A DNA stretch of 64,000 nt, taken from NCBI RefSeq assembly GCF_013694105.1, contig NZ_JACEFG010000002.1:682001-746000 (forward strand), in the 5' to 3' direction. Positions 30,019 through 38,482 of this stretch are shown one piece after another (the stretch's first letter is position 1; each line of letters opens with the position of its first letter). The translations under genes and the position numbers were made by a program. The DNA comes from Halobacillus locisalis. GTDB lineage: Bacteria; Bacillota; Bacilli; Bacillales; Halobacillaceae. Under the pieces are notes generated by a model. That model was not told where the DNA came from and ran no database searches. It saw nothing but the letters and a program-made list of their open reading frames with translations.

Positions 30019-30193
30019 AACCGAACTCCTCTCTAAAAAGCAGGTTTTGTTCTTTATTAAGAATATTATACAATGCGAATCGACAGATAAGAAACGCCCG
30101 TATTCCGCTTATTTCGAAACACATGAACCGTTTGCTTCTCCATTCGTCCGTTTACAACGCATTACGTTCTTTTTAAAGAACGATTCAAATAGA

Positions 30194-30220
30194 GTTTCAC
30201 ACTCAAGCCAGTAGGGGTAT
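30194..30220 (+). promoter_or_regulatory. Possible SigB-type promoter of the PAP2 gene
   Basis: GTTTCA, 15 bases, GGGTAT, 30 bases before the start codon. The match to the SigB pattern is fair; spacing is at the upper limit. Confidence 0.4.
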
Positions 30221-30249
30221 GGTATATAAAAACAGGCAGAGGTGTACAT

Positions 30250-30978
30250 ATGTTATTTTCAGGAACAAAATTATCCGATTTATCCAAAACGTCGATTCTT
30301 TTGATCGTCATCGTGTTTCTATCGATCGGAGTCAGCATTTACGTATTCGCGGACTTATCATCAAGCGTCTTAGAAAAACAAAAATTCGCGATCGACCAAG
30401 CGGCCTTCGACGCCGTGAGGGCGACATCCTTCGCCGCACTCGACCCCATCTTGAAAGTCGTGACCCAGGCCGGGTCCGTCATCTTGATCACCGCCGGTTC
30501 GCTCGCGCTCGTCGTGTATCTCTTATTCTTCTCGAACATGAGCCGCTGGGTCGGCGTCTATTTCATCGTTGCGATGGGCGGCATCAGCTCGCTCACGAAA
30601 CTTACAAAATCCCAATTCGACCGTGACCGCCCCGAGTTCATGGGCGAATACCACGGCGAAACATCAAGTTTCCCAAGCGGCCACGCCTCCGGAGCGCTCG
30701 TCTTCTACGGCTTCATCATTTATCTCATCGCCATCAGTCCTTTGGAAAAAAAGACAAAATGGCTGATCGGCATAGGTTTGGGTCTGCTCACTTTGATTAT
30801 AGGAGTCACCCGGGTATATATGGGCGTCCACTTTTTCACAGACGTCGCAGCCGGATTCTTCTTCGGCCTCGCCTGGCTGGTGATCTGCATCACCGCCCTA
30901 GAACTCACCCTCTGGCGCCAACGCAGACGCCAAGAGAAAAAACAACACACAACCCAAAAAGGATCAGCGCACCAATAA
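30250..30978 (+). CDS. PAP2-family membrane phosphatase
   Basis: 242 residues with about six membrane helices. The three phosphatase motifs are present: K-x6-R-P as K-S-Q-F-D-R-D-R-P near 120, P-S-G-H near 140, and R-V-Y-M-G-V-H-F-F-T-D near 185 (S/T-R-x5-H-x3-D). Such enzymes remove phosphate from undecaprenyl diphosphate or phosphatidylglycerophosphate on the outer face. The lysine/glutamine-rich C-terminal tail is cytoplasmic. It is a lone gene with its own terminator. Confidence 0.88.
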   Translation: MLFSGTKLSDLSKTSILLIVIVFLSIGVSIYVFADLSSSVLEKQKFAIDQAAFDAVRATSFAALDPILKVVTQAGSVILITAGSLALVVYLLFFSNMSRWVGVYFIVAMGGISSLTKLTKSQFDRDRPEFMGEYHGETSSFPSGHASGALVFYGFIIYLIAISPLEKKTKWLIGIGLGLLTLIIGVTRVYMGVHFFTDVAAGFFFGLAWLVICITALELTLWRQRRRQEKKQHTTQKGSAHQ

Positions 30979-30995
30979 GCGCTGATCCTTTTTTC
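30958..30995 (+). terminator. Terminator overlapping the PAP2 stop
   Basis: GGATCAGCGC pairs with GCGCTGATCC, followed by six T; the stop codon lies in the loop. Confidence 0.85.
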
Positions 30996-31011
30996 TTAGT
31001 ATGAATAGTCC

Positions 31012-31165
31012 GTTCGACAAGTGGAGTGGTGGCGAGGGAAGGGAAAACAGTCCGCTTTCCGCGGGGAACGCTGAGCCTCCTCGAGCTAAAGCTCTGTGGG
31101 GTCTCAGCCTGTTCCATTTTCCCGCAGGAGCTACCTATTTTCCCTTCCCTCACCTTCGATGTAGA
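31012..31165. repeat. Structured intergenic repeat, CCGCGGGGA/TCTCAGCCT family, copy 1
   Basis: Outer arms GTGGCGAGGGAAGGGAAAA and TTTTCCCTTCCCTCACC are inverted; inside are TCCGCGGGGAACGCTGAGCC and GGGGTCTCAGCCTG. Related copies lie at 31258 and 35168. It is a long imperfect hairpin. Confidence 0.65.
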
Positions 31166-31257
31166 GGAGAAACGGACCGACGATAACCCCAGGACTTGAA
31201 TAGTAGTGTGCTATCGGTCCTATTCTGCCGGGTTCCTTTCTCCATCATCAGATAGAA

Positions 31258-31385
31258 GAGGTTCGGGGAACGGGGAGACTCCTGCAGGATGAAGGTGCAT
31301 CGTGAGACCCCGGAAGGCGAAGCCTGAGGAGGCTCACGGTACCCTGCGGAAAGCGACTCGTTCCCCGAACCTCTGCCGTACCCAA
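31258..31385. repeat. Structured intergenic repeat, same family, copy 2
   Basis: Outer inverted arms AGAGGTTCGGGGAACGGGG and CGTTCCCCGAACCTCT; inside GACTCCTGCAGGATGAAGG, GTGAGACCCCGGAAGGCG and GAGGAGGCTCACGG. The central blocks match the copy at 35168 while the arms differ in sequence but still pair. Confidence 0.7.
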
Positions 31386-31414
31386 TCAACGCAAAGGAAC
31401 CTATTACAGCAAAT

Positions 31415-31446
31415 AAAAAAAGCCGCCTCCCATTCCGAGGCAGCTC
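31415..31446 (-). terminator. Terminator of the zinc-finger-like small gene
   Basis: On the minus strand GCTGCCTC and GAGGCGGC pair around a seven-base loop, followed by seven T. Confidence 0.8.
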
Positions 31447-31449
31447 CTG

Positions 31450-31707
31450 TTATGCAAACTTCTTCAACTCCTGATACATCCTCTGACCTTCCTCATTCAA
31501 CACACTACCATTCCCCGAACAAGAACCACATTCCTTCTCAAACTTCGTCTCCTCATAAGCCATCTCCCACGCCGCCTTACCCTCAGCATAATTCAGACGC
31601 TCATAATGATCGACAATCATATTCGCTTTACTATCATCATATTCCTCATATTTTCCAGAACCATGGCAGACGGGACAGACATTATATAGCGTACTCGTTT
31701 TATTCAT
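31450..31707 (-). CDS. Small DnaJ-type zinc-finger protein
   Basis: 85 residues with two C-x-x-C-x-G-x-G motifs (C-P-V-C-H-G-S-G near 11 and C-G-S-C-S-G-N-G near 60) separated by a helical stretch. These are the zinc-binding repeats of the DnaJ cysteine-rich domain, which here would form one complete zinc site on their own. No J domain is present. AAGGGAGAG precedes the ATG and a terminator follows 4 bases after the stop. The role is unknown; protein or RNA binding is plausible. Confidence 0.75.
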   Translation of the reverse strand: MNKTSTLYNVCPVCHGSGKYEEYDDSKANMIVDHYERLNYAEGKAAWEMAYEETKFEKECGSCSGNGSVLNEEGQRMYQELKKFA

Positions 31708-31905
31708 GTCAATTCTCTCCCTTGAAAATTTTTGTATTACGAATGATTTTATGAAATATTCTGACTAATTACAATAGGTACGCACTCATTTTTACATTAA
31801 AAAAAAGAAAAAAAGTCTGTCCGCCCGATTTAACAATGATTTCTATTGTATACCTGAGAAATTATACCGATATAAATAGAAATACGAGCATAGAGGATGA
31901 GTACC

Positions 31906-32271
31906 GTGCAACTGAGTGAACTAGTGAAGAAGGTCAACCAAACCGTAGATGAGATGGACCTCGTCACGGCAAGAACCTATATCGAAGAGAATTTAGACTT
32001 GCTGACCGATAACAAACATCTATTGAAGTCCAATGCCCGCGAACTGGTGAACTATTTCAACGAAAAAAGGAAAAAAGGCGAAGTACCTCTGACAAGACAA
32101 GAAATGAGCGATCTCAACGCCGTCAACGTCTATGCGAAGCGCTTTGACGTTCGTGGCTTGAAGATGATGGTGAAAAACAAGAGAGCCCTCTTCCTCAAGA
32201 AAGAAGCGCTCTCCTATTTGCACGCCGATTCCAAAGCCCTGCTTGCCGGTATGGGCGTTATTGAAAAATAG
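31906..32271 (+). CDS. Small helical protein of unknown function
   Basis: 121 residues from GTG 31906, nine bases after AGAGG; ATG 31897 directly abuts the ribosome binding site and would add three residues. Almost entirely helical and charged, with a basic patch M-V-K-N-K-R-A-L-F-L-K-K. Family not recognised. Closed by a terminator. Confidence 0.65.
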   Translation: MQLSELVKKVNQTVDEMDLVTARTYIEENLDLLTDNKHLLKSNARELVNYFNEKRKKGEVPLTRQEMSDLNAVNVYAKRFDVRGLKMMVKNKRALFLKKEALSYLHADSKALLAGMGVIEK

Positions 32272-32278
32272 CATCGCA

Positions 32279-32318
32279 AACAAAAGCGAACGGTCTCAGG
32301 ACCAGTCGCTTTTGTTAT
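32279..32318 (+). terminator. Terminator
   Basis: ACAAAAGCGA and TCGCTTTTGT pair with an inner GGTC/GACC stem. Confidence 0.75.
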
Positions 32319-32514
32319 ATTAAAAGGTTACTCTATCCATATTCAAGTGTATATACTATAAAACTTTTACACTATTATATATGAAATATATGCTATCATG
32401 ACAAATAACAACCGTTTTTTACTCATTTCGATAAAAATCATAGCATTTATACCAAATGAACATAAAAGTAAGGTAGTATACGAGTAACCAATGGATTAGA
32501 TGGAGGCGGGCGCT

Positions 32515-33498
32515 ATGAGACCGGTAGAATACAAACAACTTTTCCAGCAATTATGGGAACGATGCGAAGATCCCATCATGATTGTGGAAGCAGATCACAC
32601 CATCATTGAGGTCAACAGGGCTTTCGAAGAGACCCTCGGTTACCAGAACGACGACATCAAAACCCTCGACCCGTTTTCAATCTTTGATGAAGATTTCCAA
32701 TATTTACTTCATAATCATCAAGAAAAGTCGAAAAAAGAAATAAGATATGTGACAAAGAGTGGACAAGAAGCAAAAGCGATCATCACTTCCGAACCCCTTC
32801 AATTCGACGACCGAACCGTTTGGATGCTACACGTAGAACAAGAGAATGAATCGTTGATAAAAAAAGCGTTGGACGAAGCACCGGATCCCGTCATCATCCA
32901 CCATAAGGGTACCGTTCTGTTTGCGAACGTGGCGTGCGGTAAAATGCTGAATGTCGACAGAATTGAGATAAGCGGCCAAAATATCTTCGACTTCATTCAC
33001 GAAGACAGCCGCACGCATCTCGAGGAACGGGCTTCCGTAAGCAGCCATCAAGGAGGACTGGATCCGGCCACGATGTTCGCTGACTTAGGGGACGAAACGA
33101 TCAAACTGTTCGTTGCGCCGACCCCGGTGTTTTTCCAAGGAAAGGCTTGTACGCAAGTGTATATGAAACCGATCCATGAGAATGCGACCGAAAATGACCT
33201 CTACTTCGGCGATCTGCAAGTCGACGTCGAGCACCAGTGTGTCTATAGGTCCGGTCAACAAATCCCGTTATCGTCCAAAGAGTTTCTCATTTTACTCAAG
33301 CTCGTTCGCACCCCAGGTAAAGCGGTAAGTGTGCAGAAACTGTATGAAACGATTTGGGGATCCGATAGCATCGGCGACACGCGTACGGTCATGGTCCACT
33401 TGAGCAACCTTCGCAAAAAAATCGAAGTGAATTCTTCAAAGCCGAAGATCATCCAAACGGTCCGAGGAGAAGGATATAAGTTCCAACCACCTGTTTAA
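32515..33498 (+). CDS. PAS-PAS-winged-helix one-component regulator
   Basis: 327 residues from ATG 32515, eight bases after GGAGG. Two PAS-like domains (about 10-105: C-E-D-P-I-M-I-V-E-A-D, V-N-R-A-F-E-E; about 115-205: D-E-A-P-D-P-V-I-I-H-H) are joined to a C-terminal OmpR/PhoB-type winged helix (about 225-325: L-S-S-K-E-F-L-I-L-L, V-M-V-H-L-S-N-L-R-K-K-I, T-V-R-G-E-G-Y-K-F). There is no receiver domain, so the signal must be sensed directly by the PAS domains. Next to the Wzz/kinase genes and in the same direction, it is a candidate regulator of the polysaccharide locus. Confidence 0.85.
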   Translation: MRPVEYKQLFQQLWERCEDPIMIVEADHTIIEVNRAFEETLGYQNDDIKTLDPFSIFDEDFQYLLHNHQEKSKKEIRYVTKSGQEAKAIITSEPLQFDDRTVWMLHVEQENESLIKKALDEAPDPVIIHHKGTVLFANVACGKMLNVDRIEISGQNIFDFIHEDSRTHLEERASVSSHQGGLDPATMFADLGDETIKLFVAPTPVFFQGKACTQVYMKPIHENATENDLYFGDLQVDVEHQCVYRSGQQIPLSSKEFLILLKLVRTPGKAVSVQKLYETIWGSDSIGDTRTVMVHLSNLRKKIEVNSSKPKIIQTVRGEGYKFQPPV

Positions 33499-33576
33499 CT
33501 TTCATACGATTGGTATACAAAATTGTTAATCCTTTCTAAGAAAATCGGTATATTTTCTATACAACTTGAATCTCTG

Positions 33577-33585
33577 TGCTATAAT
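33577..33585 (+). promoter_or_regulatory. Extended -10 promoter of the Wzz/kinase operon
   Basis: TGCTATAAT, an extended -10 with consensus TATAAT, about 50 bases before the Wzz start; no good -35 is visible, as is usual for this class. Confidence 0.55.
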
Positions 33586-33633
33586 GTGACTATCTTTTTT
33601 AAATTTCGACAGGAAAGAGAGGTTTTACCATTT

Positions 33634-34392
33634 ATGGAAGAAACAATTTCGCTGAAAGAGATCTTTGAGGTCCTGAAGAAGCGAATCCTTATGATTCTCG
33701 GGATTGCCGTCGGTGCTGCCATCATCAGTGGCTTGATCACGTTCTTCGTGCTCACACCAACCTATCAATCTTCCACCCAATTCATAGTCAATCAGTCTCC
33801 CGAACAACAACAGACAGCGGCCTATGACATTAATGACATAAGAACGAATGTGGAACTGATCAATACATATAACGTCATTATCAAAAGTCCAGCCATTCTA
33901 GACCGAGTGACCGAAGAACTTTCCCTTGAAAAATCAGCGGGAAGCTTGGCGAGCCAAATTCAGGTATCCAACGCCAATCAGTCGCAAGTCGTCGATGTCA
34001 CGGTGACCGACCCAGATCCAGCGCTTGCGGTCGAAATTGCCAATACAACGGTCGAAACGTTCCAAGAAGAGATTCCGACCTTGATGAACGTGGATAACGT
34101 CAACATTTTATCACCAGCCGTAGCGACAGCAGATCCATCACCCGTCAGCCCGAAACCGATGCTGAACATCGCCATCGCGATCGTCGTCGGATTGATGGCC
34201 GGAGTCGGACTAGCGTTCTTGCTTGAGTACTTAGACAACTCGATCAAGTCCGAGCAAGATATCGAACAAGTTCTTGGCATGCCCGTCATGGGTGTCGTAT
34301 CCACGATCAGCCAGGAAGAAGTCGACAAAGCGCTGATGAATGCAAAAAAGCCTAGACCCGTTGAAGTAAGGAGGGAGTCGATTGGTTCTTAG
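33634..34392 (+). CDS. Wzz/CapA-type chain-length and kinase modulator
   Basis: 252 residues from ATG 33634; the frame extends 37 codons upstream over the promoter and is rejected. Two membrane helices (about 20-40 and 175-195) flank an extracellular domain with the Wzz family pattern (P-T-Y-Q-S-S-T-Q-F-I-V-N); P-S-P-V-S-P-K-P-M-L-N precedes helix two. The cytoplasmic tail activates the BY-kinase encoded by the next gene, which overlaps by 11 bases. Together they control polymer length and export. Confidence 0.9.
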   Translation: MEETISLKEIFEVLKKRILMILGIAVGAAIISGLITFFVLTPTYQSSTQFIVNQSPEQQQTAAYDINDIRTNVELINTYNVIIKSPAILDRVTEELSLEKSAGSLASQIQVSNANQSQVVDVTVTDPDPALAVEIANTTVETFQEEIPTLMNVDNVNILSPAVATADPSPVSPKPMLNIAIAIVVGLMAGVGLAFLLEYLDNSIKSEQDIEQVLGMPVMGVVSTISQEEVDKALMNAKKPRPVEVRRESIGS

Positions 34393-35083
34393 AAGAAAGA
34401 AAACGGGCATCCAATCACAAGCAAGAACGCTGATTGCGAATGACAACCCGAAATCACCGATCTCAGAGCAATACCGTACAATCCGGACCAATTTGGAATT
34501 CGCCTCGGTCGATGAGACGTTGACCTCGATGATGGTCACATCAGCCGGACCGGCCGAGGGTAAGTCGATCACGACAGCGAACCTTGCCGTCGTCTTCGCC
34601 CAGCAAGGCAAGAAAGTCTTGCTTGTCGACGCGGACCTGCGTAAACCGACGATCCATTACACGTTCCGATTAGACAACACGCTCGGACTCAGTACATACT
34701 TATCAACCAGCCAAAGACTCGCAACCATCGCTCAACCGAGTCCGATTGAAAACTTAGACCTTGTCAGCAGCGGACCGATTCCACCGAACCCATCCGAACT
34801 GCTCGGATCGAAAGGGATGAGCAAGTTCATCCTCGAAGCCAAGCAGAACTACGACATGGTCATCTTCGACTCCCCGCCCGTACTCGCGGTCACCGACTCG
34901 CAAGTGTTGTCGTCATCCGTTGACGGAACATTGCTCGTCGTGCGCAGTAAGCAGACGGAGAATGATGCGGCTGTGAAAGCGAAGGAATTGTTGACGCAGG
35001 CGAAAGCCAATATTCTTGGCGCCGTGCTCAACGACCGGGAACTGAAAGCGAATAATTATTATTACTATTACGGCAATAGCTGA
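34382..35083 (+). CDS. Bacterial tyrosine kinase (CpsD/CapB/YwqD type)
   Basis: 233 residues from TTG 34382, preceded by AAGGAGGGAG. Walker A S-A-G-P-A-E-G-K-S-I-T-T near 60, Walker A' L-L-V-D-A-D-L-R-K-P near 85 and Walker B V-I-F-D-S-P-P near 165; the C-terminus carries the autophosphorylated tyrosine cluster Y-Y-Y-Y-Y. It is activated by the Wzz-like protein and is expected to phosphorylate itself and sugar enzymes such as UDP-sugar dehydrogenases, here possibly the one at 50279. Confidence 0.93.
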   Translation: MVLRRKKTGIQSQARTLIANDNPKSPISEQYRTIRTNLEFASVDETLTSMMVTSAGPAEGKSITTANLAVVFAQQGKKVLLVDADLRKPTIHYTFRLDNTLGLSTYLSTSQRLATIAQPSPIENLDLVSSGPIPPNPSELLGSKGMSKFILEAKQNYDMVIFDSPPVLAVTDSQVLSSSVDGTLLVVRSKQTENDAAVKAKELLTQAKANILGAVLNDRELKANNYYYYYGNS

Positions 35084-35086
35084 AGA

Positions 35087-35127
35087 AAACCACCAGTCTA
35101 CACTCAGACTGGTGGTTTTGTTGTTTG
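35087..35127 (+). terminator. Terminator after the kinase gene
   Basis: AAACCACCAGTCT pairs with AGACTGGTGGTTT and is followed by a T-rich tract. It separates kinase and phosphatase genes into two transcripts. Confidence 0.8.
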
Positions 35128-35167
35128 TAGATCCAAGTTTAATTAGAACTCTCTAGAGGTTTCGTAT

Positions 35168-35304
35168 AACAAAATTGAGGTGGTGGAGAAACGGCGACAC
35201 TCCTGCAGGATCTGAGGGCTGGGTGAGATCCCGCAGGTTGTGAAGCGACCGAGGAAGCTCACCGCCTCCTGCGGAAAGGGAGTCGTTTCTCCACCACCTC
35301 TACA
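35168..35304. repeat. Structured intergenic repeat, same family as 31258, copy 3
   Basis: Outer inverted arms GAGGTGGTGGAGAAACGGCG and GTCGTTTCTCCACCACCTC; inside ACTCCTGCAGGATCTGAGG, GTGAGATCCCGCAGG and GAGGAAGCTCACCGCCTCC. The 300 bases after it (35310-35620) are AT-rich with no gene. Confidence 0.7.
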
Positions 35305-35630
35305 CATACCATAGATGAACCGATCGGATCCTTCCCATTTGAATCTATAATAAGTAGTCCAAACGTATTATAAACCCACTTAAAGTAATCTTTAGGAAAC
35401 ATGACTCCCGAAACTCCCACTAAGACCCATATTTCGACCTCAACTTTCCCAAGTATGGAAACCAACACCCAACAAACCCTATTATATCAACGATTCATAG
35501 AATCAAAACTTCATATATAAACTCAACAAAAACCAACCGAATATTCATCAAAAATCTATCAACTAACCTCTAATTCTTATATAAGTGTCATATAAAGACA
35601 AAATTAGACGTTTCAATTATTTTCCGTTGC

Positions 35631-35639
35631 TGATATACT
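35631..35639 (+). promoter_or_regulatory. Extended -10 promoter of the phosphatase/dehydratase operon
   Basis: TGATATACT (TGn plus TATACT), 85 bases before the phosphatase start. Confidence 0.45.
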
Positions 35640-35723
35640 AAGAAACAGCAATTACCCAATAAGGAAAATATTTAAATATTTAATCTTACTTACCATATTT
35701 ATAGATAGAGAGGAGTGGGTCTT

Positions 35724-36488
35724 TTGATAGATATTCACAGTCACATACTACCAGGCGTCGATGACGGAGCACAGACGATCGACGACAGTATCGACATGGC
35801 ACGAGCGGCTGTGGAGGAAGGCATCCACACCATCTTGGCAACCCCGCACCATATGAACGGCGCATACATAAACGCGAAGCACGACATTCTTCCGAGAGTC
35901 GAAGAGTTGAATCATAGACTAGAAAGAGAAGGCATCGAACTTACCGTACTGCCAGGCCAAGAAACACGCATCAACGGCGACATGCTTGAAGGGATCGAAG
36001 TGGGCGACGTCCTCCCTCTGAACAACACAAGCTACGTCTTTGTGGAGTTTCCCTTTGACACGGTTCCGCGTTACACGAGTCAACTGCTGTTCGACATGCA
36101 GGTGACCGGCTACCGACCGATCATCGTGCACCCGGAGCGCAATAAGCGGATACAAGAGGATCCCGATATCCTCTATTCTTTTGTAAAAAAAGGGAGTTTC
36201 ACGCAGCTGACAGCCGCAAGTGTAACAGGACACTTCGGCAAAAGTAGTCAGAAACTGGCACATCAGTTGATCGAAGCGAATCTGGCGCATCTCATTTCAT
36301 CGGATGCCCACAATACGTCAAGCCGTGGATTCCATTTGAGGGACGCCTATCAGGCAGTGGAGAAAAAGTACGGCTTGTCTTCGGTCTACTTCTTCCAAGA
36401 GAACGCGGAGTACCTCATTCGTGACGAAGTGCTAGCAGCAGAGCCGCCGCAGCACGTAAAGAAGAAAAAATTCCTCGGGTTGTTTTAA
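35724..36488 (+). CDS. PHP-type tyrosine-protein phosphatase (CpsB/CapC/YwqE)
   Basis: 254 residues from TTG 35724, eight bases after AGGAG; this gives the family N-terminus M-I-D-I-H-S-H-I-L-P-G-V-D-D-G, while the GTG at 35715 lies in the ribosome binding site. The metal-binding histidines of the PHP fold are seen in D-I-H-S-H, T-P-H-H, H-P-E-R and S-D-A-H. It removes phosphate from the BY-kinase tyrosine cluster, completing the control module with the two genes upstream. Confidence 0.93.
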   Translation: MIDIHSHILPGVDDGAQTIDDSIDMARAAVEEGIHTILATPHHMNGAYINAKHDILPRVEELNHRLEREGIELTVLPGQETRINGDMLEGIEVGDVLPLNNTSYVFVEFPFDTVPRYTSQLLFDMQVTGYRPIIVHPERNKRIQEDPDILYSFVKKGSFTQLTAASVTGHFGKSSQKLAHQLIEANLAHLISSDAHNTSSRGFHLRDAYQAVEKKYGLSSVYFFQENAEYLIRDEVLAAEPPQHVKKKKFLGLF

Positions 36489-36489
36489 T

Positions 36490-36645
36490 GTGAACGAACT
36501 ACCGAAATCAGTTACGAAGACGATTCGTTACATCAAGTACCAGGCACCCGAAGACAAACTCATTCAACTAGAGAAAGAAATCAACCAAGCGATCAGACGT
36601 CGCAGACTAGGAAAGGAGAGGGAAGTACATGACCGCCGCTTATAA
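36490..36645 (+). CDS. Small basic protein overlapping the dehydratase gene
   Basis: 51 residues from GTG 36490, one base after the phosphatase stop. The product M-N-E-L-P-K-S-V-T-K-T-I-R-Y-I-K-Y... is strongly basic and helical (I-R-R-R-R-L-G-K). Its last 17 bases overlap the start of the dehydratase gene, so it could serve as a coupling leader. There is no good ribosome binding site of its own; it would depend on termination-reinitiation from the phosphatase gene. Family not recognised. Confidence 0.5.
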   Translation: MNELPKSVTKTIRYIKYQAPEDKLIQLEKEINQAIRRRRLGKEREVHDRRL

Positions 36646-38482
36646 GACACGCCTCGCGATACTCGTAGTCATCGATTCGATCATCGTATCCTTTTCCATC
36701 TTCATGTCGCACTTTTTCTTGAATCCTTATTTCGCCAGCTTCGATACGACTGTCGCCGTCAGCGCCGTCGCCCTACTCGTAGGTCACCACCTTTTCTCTG
36801 CTTTCCTTGGAATGTACAAGAAGAAATGGCGCTATGCCAGCATGGAAGAACTGTTCGGCATCATTGTTGTGGTCAGTTTATCAATCGCAACCGCCGCCAT
36901 CGTCCAAGCCGTCACATTCGCCAGCATTTACGAGCGCTCTCTTACGATTACATGGTTACTCCATATCATCTTCATCGGTGGTGTTCGCTTCGCTTGGCGT
37001 TACTACAACACGTACGGCTTGCAGCTATTACCGAAAGCGAAAAAAGCAAAGCTTGTTAAGAACAATCCGAACAGCCAGACGACCTTGATCATCGGGGCTG
37101 GAGCGGCTGGCCGGATGCTTGCAAGACAGTTGAAGGATTCAGGAGATATCAACACCCACATCGTCGGATTCGTTGACGATAATCGCAACACCCATCACCT
37201 GACCATCAGCGGATTCCCCGTTTTAGGTGGAACGACCAAAATCGAATACATAGTAAGAGAATACAACGTCAACCACGTCGTGATTGCGATGCCGAGCGTC
37301 AGCCGTGAGCGCATCAAGAACATCATCAAGCAGACGAAAACAGTCGTGCAAAACATCCAGACCCTGCCGATGCTTGAAGACATCGCGCTCGGGAATGTAT
37401 CGGTCAGCCAAATCCGCGACGTACAGATCGAAGACCTACTCGGGCGCGAACCCGTTGAACTCGACATCGAATCGATCGAGTCCGAAATCAAAGGACGCAC
37501 CGTTCTTGTTACAGGTGCTGGCGGATCAATCGGTTCCGAAATCTGTCGCCAGCTTGTCAAGTTTGCACCGAAGCGTCTTGTGTTACTCGGACACGGAGAA
37601 AACAGCATTTATCACATTCATAGAGAATTATCCCAGCTCGATATCGATACCGACATCATTCCGGTCATCGCAGACGTCCAGGATCGCGAACGCATTTTCC
37701 AAGTGCTCCAAACCTACGGACCATCGTACGTTTATCACGCCGCTGCGCATAAGCACGTGCCGTTGATGGAAGCGAACCCGAAAGAAGCATTCAAGAACAA
37801 CGTCATCGGAACGAAGAACGTCTCCGAAGCGGCCGACGCCGCCGGGGTGAAGACCTTCGTCCTCGTCTCCACCGACAAAGCCGTCAACCCACCAAACGTG
37901 ATGGGCGCAACGAAGCGGATGGCTGAAATGGTGATTCAGACGTTAAACAAAGAAAGCCAAACGAAATACGTAGCCGTCAGATTTGGAAACGTCCTCGGAA
38001 GCAGAGGTTCCGTCATACCATTGTTCAAGAAACAGATTGAAGACGGCGGCCCTGTTACCGTCACCCACGAAGACATGACCCGTTACTTTATGACAATTCC
38101 GGAAGCATCAAGACTCGTGCTTCAAGCAGGAACACTCGCACGAGGCGGAGAAATCTTCGTTCTCGATATGGGCGAGCCGGTTAAGATTGTCGATCTTGCA
38201 CGTAACTTGATTCAGCTTTCTGGGTTTACGGAAGATGAGATTCCGATTAAGTTTGCGGGTATTCGTCCTGGTGAGAAGATGTATGAGGAACTTCTTGGTG
38301 ATGATGAAGTTCACAGCGAACCGGTGTTTCCTAAGATACTAATTGGGAAGACAGTTGAGTTTGATGGTGCGCATGTGATGCGGGCTGTTGAGTATCATGA
38401 TGAGTTGAGTGAGGATGAGCTTAGGGAGTATGTGATTGGGTTGGCGAATGCGGGGGAGCAGGATTTGGTTGTGAGTGGGTAG
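36629..38482 (+). CDS. Membrane nucleoside-diphosphate-sugar dehydratase (CapD/EpsC/PglF type)
   Basis: 617 residues. Four membrane helices (about 10-120), a CoA-binding-like Rossmann domain (G-A-G-A-A-G-R near 155) and a C-terminal SDR domain with T-G-A-G-G-S-I-G near 295. The active site is the S-T-D-K-A and M-G-A-T-K pattern, Met replacing Tyr as in UDP-GlcNAc 4,6-dehydratases. It makes the UDP-4-keto-6-deoxy-GlcNAc that the aminotransferase at 40569 would use. AAAGGAGAGG lies inside the overlapping small gene. Codon choice changes sharply near 38160-38200, as if the last 100 codons came from another source. Confidence 0.92.
   Translation: MTAAYKTRLAILVVIDSIIVSFSIFMSHFFLNPYFASFDTTVAVSAVALLVGHHLFSAFLGMYKKKWRYASMEELFGIIVVVSLSIATAAIVQAVTFASIYERSLTITWLLHIIFIGGVRFAWRYYNTYGLQLLPKAKKAKLVKNNPNSQTTLIIGAGAAGRMLARQLKDSGDINTHIVGFVDDNRNTHHLTISGFPVLGGTTKIEYIVREYNVNHVVIAMPSVSRERIKNIIKQTKTVVQNIQTLPMLEDIALGNVSVSQIRDVQIEDLLGREPVELDIESIESEIKGRTVLVTGAGGSIGSEICRQLVKFAPKRLVLLGHGENSIYHIHRELSQLDIDTDIIPVIADVQDRERIFQVLQTYGPSYVYHAAAHKHVPLMEANPKEAFKNNVIGTKNVSEAADAAGVKTFVLVSTDKAVNPPNVMGATKRMAEMVIQTLNKESQTKYVAVRFGNVLGSRGSVIPLFKKQIEDGGPVTVTHEDMTRYFMTIPEASRLVLQAGTLARGGEIFVLDMGEPVKIVDLARNLIQLSGFTEDEIPIKFAGIRPGEKMYEELLGDDEVHSEPVFPKILIGKTVEFDGAHVMRAVEYHDELSEDELREYVIGLANAGEQDLVVSG

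Noticed and set aside
31302-31754. 150-codon plus-strand frame
   Set aside because: It runs through a hairpin repeat, a minus-strand terminator and the antisense of the zinc-finger gene.
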